IMG/VR virus record: IMGVR_UViG_3300036770_003535
Location: 1 to 26,535 of that record
Direction: 5' to 3' (one strand)
From: a virus
DNA length: 26,535 nucleotides
Under the pieces are notes generated by a model that had not been told where the DNA came from, did no database searches, and worked only from the letters and a program-made list of their open reading frames with translations. A program made the translations under genes and the position numbers. Positions 18,993 to 26,535 of this stretch are shown here, piece by piece. Each line of letters starts with the position of its first letter. Position 1 is the first letter of the stretch.

Positions 18993-20920
18993 GCGGTCCT
19001 CCCGACAATGCCCCAGTACAGGGCGTCAGTGGAGGCCACGACGCCGTTGCTGTCCATTGTCCAAGAGGTGCCGTTGGTGCGGTACTGCGTGACGACGCCG
19101 TTGGCGGTGAGGTAGAAAGCGCCAAAGGGGGCATTAGGCAACACCTCGGGAACGGTTTGGATGTTCATGCCGTTGCGGTTGCCGAAGAGCAGACGGTTCT
19201 GGGTGGTGCCGTAGAGCTTGGCCTTGACAGGGGCGTTGCTCTTGATAGAGGTGTAGGAATAGACAGTCGGGTTGGCCGACTTGATGGTGCGCGTAAACGT
19301 GTCGTCTGGGGCGTAGGGCATGGACAGCTCAATGCGGCGACTGGCTGTGCGGCTGCCAGTGACCAGCTCAATTTCGCTGACGCTTTCGGTCCTGTAGCCG
19401 TTGTCAGGGTCGGAGGTGTCGGGGTCGGCCAAGTTCTCGTTGTTGATGTCCTCGGGTGCGGGGGCTTCTTGCGATCCAGCGCCAGGGGCAGAGCGGGTCG
19501 TGTTGACACTGACATCGGACAGGACCAGACCGCCAAAGATCAGATCGAGCAGGCTGTTGGCCGCCTCTGCGGTAAACGTGGATTCACGGCTTTCGGCAAT
19601 GGCCTGCTGACCGGCAGAGCTGTAGATCCACGGTTGGTAGCGGCGGGTGATGGTCTTGCGGTAGTTGCCGTTGATATAGGTGTTGACGGTGGTCCGCTCC
19701 AGCGTGACCGTGTTGGTTGGGATGGGGATAAAGGTGTTGCTGCCATCCTCGTTTGGGAAGACCCAAGGGATTGAAGCGGCACCAGCAAGGAACACGGCAC
19801 TCCCGGTACGAGTCAACTCGCGGAACACTTCGTTTCCATCAATGTCGTAGTCGAAGGTTTCCACGGTTGTGGAAGACACCTGGCTGTTGCCGAAGCTGTT
19901 GCCGTTGCTGAGGTAAGACGTGGCAATATTGCCCGCAACTTGGACAAGGCTGGTGTCCTCATTGATTTGGCGCCGGACCACCACGTAGCGGTTCTCGTCT
20001 TTGAAGATGCGTTTGGCGTAGGTGGTCTGCTCGCTGGTACTTGATTTGGCGTTGTAGGTGGCAATAACTTCGTTGCCTTCAGCGTTGGTGTAGGCGATGC
20101 CAACGGTGCTGGTGGCAGAGGTGGTGGCCACTTCGGTGCCCCAGCCGGTGGAGGTGCCGGGGATCAGGGAAGTGGGGGTGACATCGCCTTCTACCCGTTC
20201 AGCGACTTCGGTGTCGTCGGGAATCTTGAGCCTGAGGGTGCTGTAGCTGACGGTCACAGCATCCCCGGCCAAATCGCCTACGCCGATGGGGCCGATGTCG
20301 ATCAGTTGGCCTTCACCGAAGGAGGGGCCAGAACCAGGCGGGGAGGCCAGGCTGATGATCTGGAGGGTTTCGGTGTAGTCGAGGTAGCCGTAGTAGGACT
20401 CGGAGACGAGCAGGTCGCTGAGGGTCTGGACGTAGCCGCTGCCGAAGTCAAACTCGGCCACGCTGAATCTGTTGGTCAGCGGGACGCTGCTGGCGCTGAT
20501 GCCCAGTTCAGTAAGGCACTTGCGCATGACCGATGCGGCCCAGATGGGGAAGGTGACGATCTGGGATTCGGCTTCGGTGATGCTGCTGTTTTCGGGGTCG
20601 TCAAGGGCGCTCCAGTTGATTGGATCCTTGAGGTCTTGGAGGTAGGTCAGTTTGCAGCCGAGTTCGACCTTGGTGGTGCGGCGGAAGGGGTCGGCAAAGC
20701 TGGAGAGCACCCGCAGCTTGCGGGGGATGGCGCGGGTGACACCCGACTTGGTGTAGTTGAAGGTGACAACGCTGCCAACAGCAGGAGACACAAGGCCGCT
20801 GATTTCACAGTTGCCACGGGTCTTGATCAGACCGCTGCCCTGGATGTAGTCGTCGTTGACGCTGGCACTGATCAGCGTGCCGAGCGAGCAGGTAACAGTG
20901 GCGCGAATATCAACTGGCAT
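18989..20920 (-). CDS. Tail tip / tail-associated protein (643 aa)
   Basis: ATG at 20920, overlapping both neighbours. The N-terminal 250 residues (MPVDIRATVTCSLGTLISAS, FNYTKSGVTRAIPRKLRV, ESYYGYLDYTETLQIISLA) resemble the hub domain of siphophage tail-associated proteins. The middle is long and beta-rich with many Thr/Ser/Glu. The C-terminal about 90 residues contain YGTTQNRLLFGNRNGMNIQT and FGAFYLTANGVVTQYRTNG, a pattern typical of cyanophage structural end domains. Position directly after the tape measure and a distal-tail-like protein supports a tail tip role. It may carry the fibre genes encoded downstream. Confidence 0.7.
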   Translation of the reverse strand: MPVDIRATVTCSLGTLISASVNDDYIQGSGLIKTRGNCEISGLVSPAVGSVVTFNYTKSGVTRAIPRKLRVLSSFADPFRRTTKVELGCKLTYLQDLKDPINWSALDDPENSSITEAESQIVTFPIWAASVMRKCLTELGISASSVPLTNRFSVAEFDFGSGYVQTLSDLLVSESYYGYLDYTETLQIISLASPPGSGPSFGEGQLIDIGPIGVGDLAGDAVTVSYSTLRLKIPDDTEVAERVEGDVTPTSLIPGTSTGWGTEVATTSATSTVGIAYTNAEGNEVIATYNAKSSTSEQTTYAKRIFKDENRYVVVRRQINEDTSLVQVAGNIATSYLSNGNSFGNSQVSSTTVETFDYDIDGNEVFRELTRTGSAVFLAGAASIPWVFPNEDGSNTFIPIPTNTVTLERTTVNTYINGNYRKTITRRYQPWIYSSAGQQAIAESRESTFTAEAANSLLDLIFGGLVLSDVSVNTTRSAPGAGSQEAPAPEDINNENLADPDTSDPDNGYRTESVSEIELVTGSRTASRRIELSMPYAPDDTFTRTIKSANPTVYSYTSIKSNAPVKAKLYGTTQNRLLFGNRNGMNIQTVPEVLPNAPFGAFYLTANGVVTQYRTNGTSWTMDSNGVVASTDALYWGIVGRTA

Positions 20921-21669
20921 TAGATCACCTGCAACACGGTCATCTGCACGTTGTATCGGGTGGCCTTGACGCCACCTGTGATGATCACCTCAGCGGTGGC
21001 CGTGGGTGGGTTGATCGGGAACCATGTGCCAGCAGAGGGCACACTGGCAACGGTCGTGTCGTACCAGCTCAGCAGGTTGGCAAAGGTGCCGGAGCTGATG
21101 TAGCCCTCGACCTGGCGGATCTTGTGCGCGACCAACGGGCCGGTCACATAGCTCTTACCAGTAGCCGTCAGCGCCACCGCAGGGCCGTCCTGGCGAGTAT
21201 CAGCAGGGGCAGTCAAGGTGACCACGGCAGAGCCAAAGGTCAACGTGCCAAGGCTGGGCCGGGTGGCCTCAGACTCTTGCCTCGACTTCTCCTGACTGCG
21301 CAGCAGAACGGCCACGGCTTGGGCCGCATCCACCAAGGTGACCGTGGCCGAGACGTAGGTACCAGCCTGCTCACCACTGGGGGGCTCAGTGAACCAGCAG
21401 GCCAGACTGGTCACGCTGAGGCCATTGGTCGAGGTGATGGACAGGTTGACGGTGGTGCCGACCACGCCACTGCTCAGCGTGTCTTCATCGGCAATCCGAG
21501 CGTTCCGCCAGGTGTTGTATTCACTGATCAGTGCCTGCCACTGGGTCGGGGTGAGCAGGCCAGCAATGCGGAAGGTGCGAGCAGTCAGCCCCGTGCGAGC
21601 CTCACCCTCGTAACCAAACGGCTGGGCCGTGAGGGCATTGGTGGTGAAGGTGCCAATGGTGACGGTCAT
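20920..21669 (-). CDS. Distal tail protein-like (249 aa)
   Basis: ATG at 21669, overlapping the tape measure stop by one nucleotide. The sequence looks like a duplicated beta domain: FRIAGLLTPTQWQALISEYN in the first half and RQVEGYISSGTFANLLSWYD in the second are equivalent segments, each followed by strands (VNLSITSTNGLSV; AEVIITGGVKATRYNVQM). Located just after the tape measure, it fits the place of the distal tail (Dit-like) or tail terminator adaptor. The call rests on synteny and internal duplication. Confidence 0.62.
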   Translation of the reverse strand: MTVTIGTFTTNALTAQPFGYEGEARTGLTARTFRIAGLLTPTQWQALISEYNTWRNARIADEDTLSSGVVGTTVNLSITSTNGLSVTSLACWFTEPPSGEQAGTYVSATVTLVDAAQAVAVLLRSQEKSRQESEATRPSLGTLTFGSAVVTLTAPADTRQDGPAVALTATGKSYVTGPLVAHKIRQVEGYISSGTFANLLSWYDTTVASVPSAGTWFPINPPTATAEVIITGGVKATRYNVQMTVLQVI

Positions 21670-23687
21670 CAGAGTGCCCCGTTATTCAGCGCCTGCTGCT
21701 CAGACGGCAGAGCGTATGCAGCACCATTGACACGAACAGTCCAGTCTTTGCCAGCGAGCTTCTCGGTCACATCTGCCAATCGGGTGTTGATGGCAGCAAG
21801 GGCAGAAGTCGTATCAGCCAATGCCTGCTGCGCTTGCACCACATTCTGGTTTGCCACATCCTCCGTATTGGTTCTGGTGATGAAGTCCCGGATGGCTGCA
21901 TTCACATCAGCAGTGCTGCCAGAGAATTCGGGAGCTTGCGCACCAGTTAGATTCCTGAACCTGGCTTGCGCTTCCCTGAACTGGGGCAGCAGCAACTGGA
22001 AGTCTTCCTGCGCACGACGAGCCTGATCGCCAGGGTTCAGGAATTTGTTGAGCCCTTGCGGATCACTGCGGATGCCAGTCAGGTCAAGGATTGCAGAATC
22101 CAGATCCCGCTTAAGCTGTTGACCAGCATCCCTCAAGGCAGAAGCGCCTTCAACCAGCTTTAAGCGGAACTCTTCAGCCGCGACACGCTGATCATCAACA
22201 AGGCGCTTAAGCTCAACATTCTCAAAGTCGATTTTGCCGCTCAGACGCAAGCGGTCAATTTGAGCACCAATGTCCTTGATCTGATCTTCTGCCGCAGAAA
22301 TCCCCGCCAGATACTGCTGAATCGTCTCGCGGTTCTGACGCTGGATATTAACGCCACCTCTCGTCTCAATGGCCTGCAATTCAAGGATGGCATCAATTTC
22401 TCGCTGAATCGCAGTGATGCGAATTTTGGCCTGGGCTTCTGATTGTTGCTTTTCAGCAAGTGCTTCTTGCCTGCGGAGGGCCAGCTCCTTCTGCTTTTTG
22501 GCATTCTCGTCATCTTGCCTAGTGCCAACAGGGTCAAGACTTGTATTCCCCAGCAGCTCTCGGAATGCCTTGATTGCCTCCTCTGCCTCGCCCTTGGCAG
22601 CTCCAATAGCTTTGGAGGATCCCGCCATGGCCGCATCAAGGCCTTTTGCGGCAAGAGCCGTAGCACTGACCGCAGCAGCCAACACAGCCCAGCCCTTCGG
22701 ACCAGTCAGCGCAATCACACCAGCCTGAGCAACAGCAGCCGCCTTGGCTGCAACCGCCCATGCCTTAAAGCCAAGCTGCACAGCCTTGATGCCCAAGGCA
22801 AACGGCAGCAGCGTCTTACCTATGCCGACAATGCTTTTGCCGAAGTTGCCAATCGCTGTCTGGTTTTCCTTGATGAACCGGGTGAAGGCAATGACACCAG
22901 CGGAAACGTTGGTGAGCAGATTGGTGACAGTTGGGCCAAAGGCTTTTGCAACTTCAGCCTGCAGACCTCTAAATGCAATGCCAAGGTTTTCAACTTCAGT
23001 CCGACCAGGAGCTGCCGCACCGGCCAGGCTCTTTGCCGCATTGAAGACGATTTCTGAGGTGATCTTCCCTTCGCTGCCCAGCTTCCGCAGCTGACCGACA
23101 TTGACCCCGATCTCTGCTGCGATGGCCTGCGACAGAGCAGGCAGACCCTCCAGCACGGAGCGGAGCTCATCACCCTGCAACACACCGGACGCTAAGCCTT
23201 GCTTGAGTTGCAGCAGTGCTCCGGCAGCCTCCTGAGTACCCGCACCAGACAAGCGAGCAGCATTGGTGACACCAACAAACAAGACCTCTAGCTGCTGCAG
23301 ACCGATGCCGGTGCCACGCAGAGCTGCAAAGAGCTGTGCAAACCCTTGACTCGCTTCAACGGAGCTGATGCCAAGCACCTTGGAAATGCGAGACACGGCA
23401 GCAGTAGCCTGCTCGGCCTCTCCATAGGCTCCAGCCAAGGCAGCAATCTGAATCTCAGCCTGTTTGGCAGCCTGACCTGTAGCAATGACCTGCTGCGTGA
23501 AAGCGGCAAAGCTGATTGCGCTGACAACATTGGCCAGCAGGCCGACAGAGCCACCCAGACCAGAGAATGCCCGGCCTACCTGATCCGCTGCAGCGTTGGC
23601 ATTCTGCCGAGCACGACTGAGCCCAGCATTGAACTGCTTATCGTCAACGGTCAGCGTCAGTACCGCTTGCCCAAGCGAGTCTGCCAC
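21669..23687 (-). CDS. Tail tape measure protein (672 aa)
   Basis: The tape measure sets tail length and occupies the tail lumen. The N-terminal region has VDDKQFNAGLSRARQNAN, common to many tape measures. Residues about 80-230 contain the typical domain with LGISSVEASQGFAQLFAALR, GLASGVLQGDELRSVLEGLP and KLGSEGKITSEIVFNA. A hydrophobic stretch (about 290-350; LLPFALGIKAVQLGF, then Ala-rich helices) probably spans or inserts into the host membrane at DNA ejection. Long coiled coils follow (about 380-590). By the usual rule of about 0.15 nm per residue, a tail near 100 nm is expected. The start is GTG 23687 with AGAGGGG just before it, and the late-type motif GGCAACCTA 22 nt upstream. Confidence 0.9.
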   Translation of the reverse strand: MADSLGQAVLTLTVDDKQFNAGLSRARQNANAAADQVGRAFSGLGGSVGLLANVVSAISFAAFTQQVIATGQAAKQAEIQIAALAGAYGEAEQATAAVSRISKVLGISSVEASQGFAQLFAALRGTGIGLQQLEVLFVGVTNAARLSGAGTQEAAGALLQLKQGLASGVLQGDELRSVLEGLPALSQAIAAEIGVNVGQLRKLGSEGKITSEIVFNAAKSLAGAAAPGRTEVENLGIAFRGLQAEVAKAFGPTVTNLLTNVSAGVIAFTRFIKENQTAIGNFGKSIVGIGKTLLPFALGIKAVQLGFKAWAVAAKAAAVAQAGVIALTGPKGWAVLAAAVSATALAAKGLDAAMAGSSKAIGAAKGEAEEAIKAFRELLGNTSLDPVGTRQDDENAKKQKELALRRQEALAEKQQSEAQAKIRITAIQREIDAILELQAIETRGGVNIQRQNRETIQQYLAGISAAEDQIKDIGAQIDRLRLSGKIDFENVELKRLVDDQRVAAEEFRLKLVEGASALRDAGQQLKRDLDSAILDLTGIRSDPQGLNKFLNPGDQARRAQEDFQLLLPQFREAQARFRNLTGAQAPEFSGSTADVNAAIRDFITRTNTEDVANQNVVQAQQALADTTSALAAINTRLADVTEKLAGKDWTVRVNGAAYALPSEQQALNNGAL

Positions 23688-23709
23688 TGCCCCTCTCTTT
23701 CACTGCCCC

Positions 23710-23727
23710 TAGGTTGCCGGAAACCTA
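23710..23727. promoter_or_regulatory. Divergent inverted repeat of the late-region motif
   Basis: TAGGTTGCCGGAAACCTA is an inverted repeat: plus-strand GGAAACCTA (23719-23727) lies 19 nt before ATG 23747, and minus-strand GGCAACCTA (23718-23710) lies 22 nt before the tape measure GTG 23687. One site therefore serves two divergent genes, which fits a pair of back-to-back start elements. Confidence 0.65.
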
Positions 23728-23746
23728 AGCCACAGGCGTGTAGACG

Positions 23747-24142
23747 ATGGCATCAGCATTAGCTTCCCTTGCCAATGCTTCCCTCGTCCTGGCCCTTCCC
23801 ACAGCTGGCACCGTCACGGATGCCACCACGGGCAACGTCACGGCAGCCACTGAAAACGTGACTATTTCAGCGTTCCTGCGGCAGGGTTCACCCGATAAGA
23901 CCGAGCTGCCAGGCGTTGAGGCCTACACCGAAGTGTTTGAGGGGTATGCCATCAACCCGCAGGCCCTTGATGCCCGGATCAAACCCGGCACTCGCGGCAC
24001 CCTTGCTTTTGCTGGCCAAGCTGCCAAGACCTGTGAAATCCTCGCTGCTCGTCACCCCTATGGCACGACAGGGTTGATCGGCAGCACACTGCAATCTGTT
24101 ATTGGCGACCGGATCAGGGTGGCGATCTATGGTCAGCGTTAA
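23747..24142 (+). CDS. Probable head-tail connector or minor structural protein (131 aa)
   Basis: ATG at 23747. An Ala/Thr-rich N-terminus (ASALASLANASLVLALPTAG) is followed by VTISAFLRQGSPDKTELPGV, EAYTEVFEGYAINPQALDAR and IKPGTRGTLAFAGQAAKTCE. It ends with SVIGDRIRVAIYGQR, a barrel-like ending seen in head-closure or stopper proteins. It lies between the tail tube and tape measure genes but on the opposite strand from them. The next gene overlaps it. The connector role is an inference from synteny and size. Confidence 0.6.
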   Translation: MASALASLANASLVLALPTAGTVTDATTGNVTAATENVTISAFLRQGSPDKTELPGVEAYTEVFEGYAINPQALDARIKPGTRGTLAFAGQAAKTCEILAARHPYGTTGLIGSTLQSVIGDRIRVAIYGQR

Positions 24143-24554
24143 GGCCACCTACAAGCTGACCGGCTGGAATGCCACCCAGCTCAAGCTGCGCATCCCGGCG
24201 ATCATGACGGCCTATGGCAAGGCCATGGATCAGCAGCTCAAAGAGGAAATCCAACTGGTGCAGTTCAGTTGGCCGGTCACGACCTACCGCCGCAACGGCA
24301 CCATTGAAGGCAGCCCACGCGACATCGTGGACACCGGGGCATTCCTCAAATCCCAGCGCCGCAACCGCATCAATGCCACCACCATTCAATTCTCTTGGGG
24401 CAACAGCGGCGTCACCTATGCCGGATACATCCTCCGTGGCGTCCCAGGCAAGAATTACCCACCACGCGACTGGATTGGATTGGCCCTCAACAACCTGCCC
24501 TTAGAGCCCTTCTTTGCCAAGGAATGGCGCAGCCTTGCTGGCCGCAGGCTCTAG
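24129..24554 (+). CDS. HK97 gp10-like / tail completion protein (141 aa)
   Basis: ATG at 24129 (MVSVKATYKLTGWNA) is preferred over 24102; it overlaps the previous TAA. The sequence has an amphipathic helical start (LKLRIPAIMTAYGKAMDQQL), then a Gly-rich loop with SPRDIVDTGAFLKSQRR, strands TTIQFSWGNSGVTYAGYI, and YPPRDWIGLALNN near the end. The D-T-G-x-L/F-x-x-S pattern, the Y-A-x-x-x-x-G-V region and a final R-D/P-W/F helix match the gp10-like tail completion/neck family. This is the second gene of the inverted block. Its end faces the end of the tail tube gene. Confidence 0.65.
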   Translation: MVSVKATYKLTGWNATQLKLRIPAIMTAYGKAMDQQLKEEIQLVQFSWPVTTYRRNGTIEGSPRDIVDTGAFLKSQRRNRINATTIQFSWGNSGVTYAGYILRGVPGKNYPPRDWIGLALNNLPLEPFFAKEWRSLAGRRL

Positions 24555-24559
24555 ACATG

Positions 24560-24584
24560 AAAAAGGGCTGACAACTGCCAGCCC
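24560..24584 (-). terminator. Rho-independent terminator after the tail tube gene
   Basis: On the minus strand GGGCTG (24584-24579), an 8-nt loop, CAGCCC (24570-24565) is followed directly by TTTTT (24564-24560). The site is 23 nt downstream of the tail tube stop. On the plus strand the same hairpin lies after the stop at 24554 but without a T-tract. Confidence 0.7.
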
Positions 24585-24606
24585 CTCCTCAAACCCCCTA
24601 CCCTGC

Positions 24607-25368
24607 TCAGCTGACAGTCGCCACCTCAAACACAGGGGCCACATCGCTGCCAGAACCGCCAACGTCAGCCAGAGCAACCGTCAACCGATCACCCACGCGA
24701 TAGTTGGTCCCACCGGCAATGATCGTCGGCGCAGCAGACACTGCACCACCACCGGCAACGATGATGTCAGCCGTTGCACCAAGACCCGAACCCACACCAG
24801 CCGCAGGGTCGCTGCTGATCAGCGTCTTGCCGCTGTAGGTCGCAGGGGTCAGCCCGCTACCACCAGACACCACCGTCAACGTGGCAATAGGGTTGCCCTG
24901 CGGATACCACTTGAGCTGTCCATAGCCGCGCATGGTGAAGCTGACCGTGGCCACGTTGCCAGCCTGCACACTTTCCTGAAATCCCTCCACGAAGCAGATG
25001 CCAGCGTGGAATTCGGCATTGTCGCCAGAGCCATCCTTGACCGGCGACTTGCGGTAGACCTCCAGCGTGGTCCCTGCTGCACCATTCAGCCAGGCACGCT
25101 TGATGATCCGATAGCCCTCGCTGCCAAGGCTCAGGTTCATCTCAGCGGGAGTAGACCAGCCGATGCCAGTGATCAGCGGGGTCTTCCACCCATACTCAGA
25201 CGAGTAGTCAATGGGGGCATCAGTTGAATCGCTGCTGCCTTCCATCGAGGCATTGGTCAGCGAAATCACCTCAGTCATGCCAACCGTAGAAGTCGGCGCA
25301 GTGCTGGACGTAGTGCCCAACTTCACAAAAAGTTCGTAGTCGAACGACGCGAAGTAGCCAGAGGTCAT
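24607..25368 (-). CDS. Major tail tube protein with C-terminal extra domain (253 aa)
   Basis: ATG at 25368. Tail tube features: MTSGYFASFDYELFVKLGTT, then TEVISLTNASMEGSSDSTDA, GIGWSTPAEMNLSLGSEGYR, and VEGFQESVQAGNVATVSFTM. These fit the beta-barrel tube fold of siphophages, where the last two segments form the inner sheet. After about residue 160 a Gly-rich domain begins (LTVVSGGSGLTPATYSG, IIAGGTNYRVGDRLTV). This domain type is often attached to phage structural proteins, like the Ig-like extension of lambda gpV. A terminator follows the gene and a sigma-like gene precedes it. Confidence 0.8.
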   Translation of the reverse strand: MTSGYFASFDYELFVKLGTTSSTAPTSTVGMTEVISLTNASMEGSSDSTDAPIDYSSEYGWKTPLITGIGWSTPAEMNLSLGSEGYRIIKRAWLNGAAGTTLEVYRKSPVKDGSGDNAEFHAGICFVEGFQESVQAGNVATVSFTMRGYGQLKWYPQGNPIATLTVVSGGSGLTPATYSGKTLISSDPAAGVGSGLGATADIIVAGGGAVSAAPTIIAGGTNYRVGDRLTVALADVGGSGSDVAPVFEVATVS

Positions 25369-25386
25369 TGACTTTGGGGGTTTTAA

Positions 25387-25971
25387 TCAAGTTTGCCCCG
25401 CATACCCCGAGGCCTCCTGCGCTTCAAGCCATTCCCACGGCGTTGGTTGATTCGACAGGTGCAGGTCAAACCCCATCGTTTCATGGGCGATGCCTGCGGT
25501 GGCCACCAGGGCATCCTTCAGCTCATCCATGGCACACCGCAGCCGGTCGCACACTTGCTCCACGGACAGGCCCTCATCAATCAACCGCCGAGCACTGCTG
25601 CCCAGTTCCCTGACCTTATGGGGGGCCTTGATTCCCCAGTTGTTGCCCCGCAGGTAATGCAACACCTCACCATGGGCAAAACACCAAAGAACAGTGCTCA
25701 GCTTGCCGCGCTTCGGATCCCAAGCCCTGAATGCCTTGATCGCTGCAAAATCGACGCAGCTGTTGATGTCCTCGATGGCCATGCAGTAGCGGTATTTCTT
25801 GGCCAGCTTGGCCTGGAAGAATTTGACCAGCTTGATGTTCTCGGCATACAGGCGGCCAAACTCCCGCTGCTCACGCCGACTCAGCGGTGTGCTGAGCAGG
25901 TCTGTGTTGCGCTTCTTCTGCTCGGCAACCCCCAGCCCAGCAAACATGTTCAGCTGGCTGGTGGCTTCCAT
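25387..25971 (-). CDS. Minimal sigma-70-like protein in the structural module (194 aa)
   Basis: The ATG at 25971 overlaps the previous stop (TGATG); a longer frame exists to 26031. Residues about 40-120 parallel sigma region 2: RLYAENIKLVKFFQAKLAKK, then IEDINSCVDFAAIKAFRAWD, then PKRGKLSTVLWCFAHGEVLH, ending with APHKVRE. The D-P-x-R-G-K-x-S-T sequence and the aromatic stretch after it correspond to region 2.3/2.4. Residues about 130-158 (DEGLSVEQVCDRLRCAMDEL) look like a helix-turn-helix equal to a reduced region 3 or 4. The protein is much smaller than a group 2 sigma, as are phage late sigmas such as T4 gp55. It lies between head-tail adaptor and tail tube genes, an unusual place for a transcription factor. 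Confidence 0.75.
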   Translation of the reverse strand: MEATSQLNMFAGLGVAEQKKRNTDLLSTPLSRREQREFGRLYAENIKLVKFFQAKLAKKYRYCMAIEDINSCVDFAAIKAFRAWDPKRGKLSTVLWCFAHGEVLHYLRGNNWGIKAPHKVRELGSSARRLIDEGLSVEQVCDRLRCAMDELKDALVATAGIAHETMGFDLHLSNQPTPWEWLEAQEASGYAGQT

Positions 25972-26531
25972 CAGCTTCGTTGCACCTTGACGGTGCCGAC
26001 ACTGCTGACCGGCCCACTGAGGCACAGGCACCCGAGGATGCCCTTGAGGGCCGGGACCATGGTCAACGCATTGGTGTAGACCGGGGCGCCACCACCATCG
26101 CGGAAGTCAACGCTGATCACGTCGATCCGGGCGGCCTTGAGGTTGGCATTAGGGATGCCAGGGATCAGCTCACCAACCGCCGGGTTGCTGCTGGTCAGAA
26201 GGGTTGCATCAGCCAGCAGGGCATTGGCCAGCTCAAAGGTGGCCCGCTTCAGCTCAGGCGGGAGGACATTGCTGGCATACGACTTCTCCCCGCAGGTTGC
26301 ATCAGACCGTGGCCAGAGCAGGGCCTGAGTGGTGCTGGCCTTGGCGCCGACCCATTCCAGCTGATCAAGAGCAGCGGTAGCAGCAATGACCGCCTTTCCC
26401 TTGTTGTCCGCCGTGGCAGTGGACCAACTGAGGGTGCGCAGCTCAAGGGCGGCATAGGCATCACCTTCGGCCACCGTCAGGTAGCTGTTGGCATCAGACG
26501 CGCCAACGGTGGCAGTAACGGTGACGGTCAT
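25971..26531 (-). CDS. Head-tail adaptor (DnaT-like connector family), 186 aa
   Basis: ATG at 26531, 5 nt from the right edge of the window. SDANSYLTVAEGDAYAALEL, KAVIAATAALDQLEWVGAKA and STTQALLWPRSDA are typical of the phage adaptor family often labelled DnaT-like. It is a small helical protein that bridges portal and neck. PPELKRATFELANALLAD is a further helix of the same domain. The C-terminal part is beta-rich. This position, at the head-proximal end of the tail genes and transcribed leftward, implies that portal and capsid genes lie beyond the right edge. Confidence 0.75.
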   Translation of the reverse strand: MTVTVTATVGASDANSYLTVAEGDAYAALELRTLSWSTATADNKGKAVIAATAALDQLEWVGAKASTTQALLWPRSDATCGEKSYASNVLPPELKRATFELANALLADATLLTSSNPAVGELIPGIPNANLKAARIDVISVDFRDGGGAPVYTNALTMVPALKGILGCLCLSGPVSSVGTVKVQRS

Positions 26532-26535
26532 GAGC

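Noticed and set aside
19157-20923. Two 205-codon rightward ORFs opposite the tail tip gene
   Set aside because: Composition (Val/Gly/Asp repeats) is typical of antisense frames; the leftward 643-aa protein explains the region.
21124-22026. 300-codon rightward ORF opposite the distal tail and tape measure genes
   Set aside because: Arg/Gly-rich shadow without domain structure; the minus-strand frames are clear tail proteins.

Overview
The window reads as a contiguous part of a temperate, tailed (long-tail, siphovirus-like) bacteriophage or prophage of a cyanobacterium, most likely of the Synechococcus/Cyanobium type. The phage assignment rests on a large serine integrase, an Erf-type annealing protein, a lysozyme and small-membrane-protein lysis block, a tape measure protein, a tail tube protein and a lambda-type frameshifted tail chaperone pair. 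The cyanobacterial assignment rests mainly on an RpoD-like sigma factor whose region 1.2 looks like cyanobacterial group 2 sigmas, plus the high GC content and general protein style. No terminase, portal or capsid gene is present; those would lie beyond the right edge, upstream of the leftward late genes. No tRNA, rRNA, IS element or CRISPR array was seen.

Layout. (1) 1-4590, leftward: a partial gene, a PD-(D/E)XK nuclease split by an apparent +1 frameshift, three unrecognised genes that each follow a hairpin and the same nonamer TGTCCCACC placed 13-14 nt before the ATG, two ribbon-helix-helix (RHH) proteins around an 11-bp-phased repeat array, and a tiny membrane-anchored HTH protein. (2) 4741-7200, rightward: serine integrase and an XRE-like regulator. 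(3) 7265-11152, rightward: a tightly overlapping early/middle operon with Erf, several small proteins, an RHH protein, a candidate SSB-like protein, a SANT/HTH/NUMOD1-like DNA-binding protein, dCTP deaminase, and finally the RpoD-like sigma factor. (4) 11093-11566: two small, less GC-rich genes. (5) 11563-13665, leftward: lysis block with a two-domain endolysin and four small membrane proteins. (6) 13702-26531, mostly leftward: tail and connector genes, including a second, minimal sigma-like protein (25387-25971) and a two-gene block on the opposite strand (23747-24554).

How it may work together. Translational coupling (ATGA, TAATG, TGATG junctions) runs through most modules. The sigma factor at the end of the early operon keeps the -10-reading residues of sigma-70 but has changes in the -35 recognition helix. 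The late region carries at least four exact copies of GGAAACCTA plus one near copy, all in short gaps about 16-25 nt before a start codon, and one pair forms a divergent inverted repeat. A minus-strand terminator after the tail tube gene implies that the tape measure unit needs its own start. The most attractive hypothesis is a two-step phage transcription programme in which one or both phage sigma-like proteins read the GGAAACCTA element. That link is inference; only the genes and the repeated motifs are directly visible.
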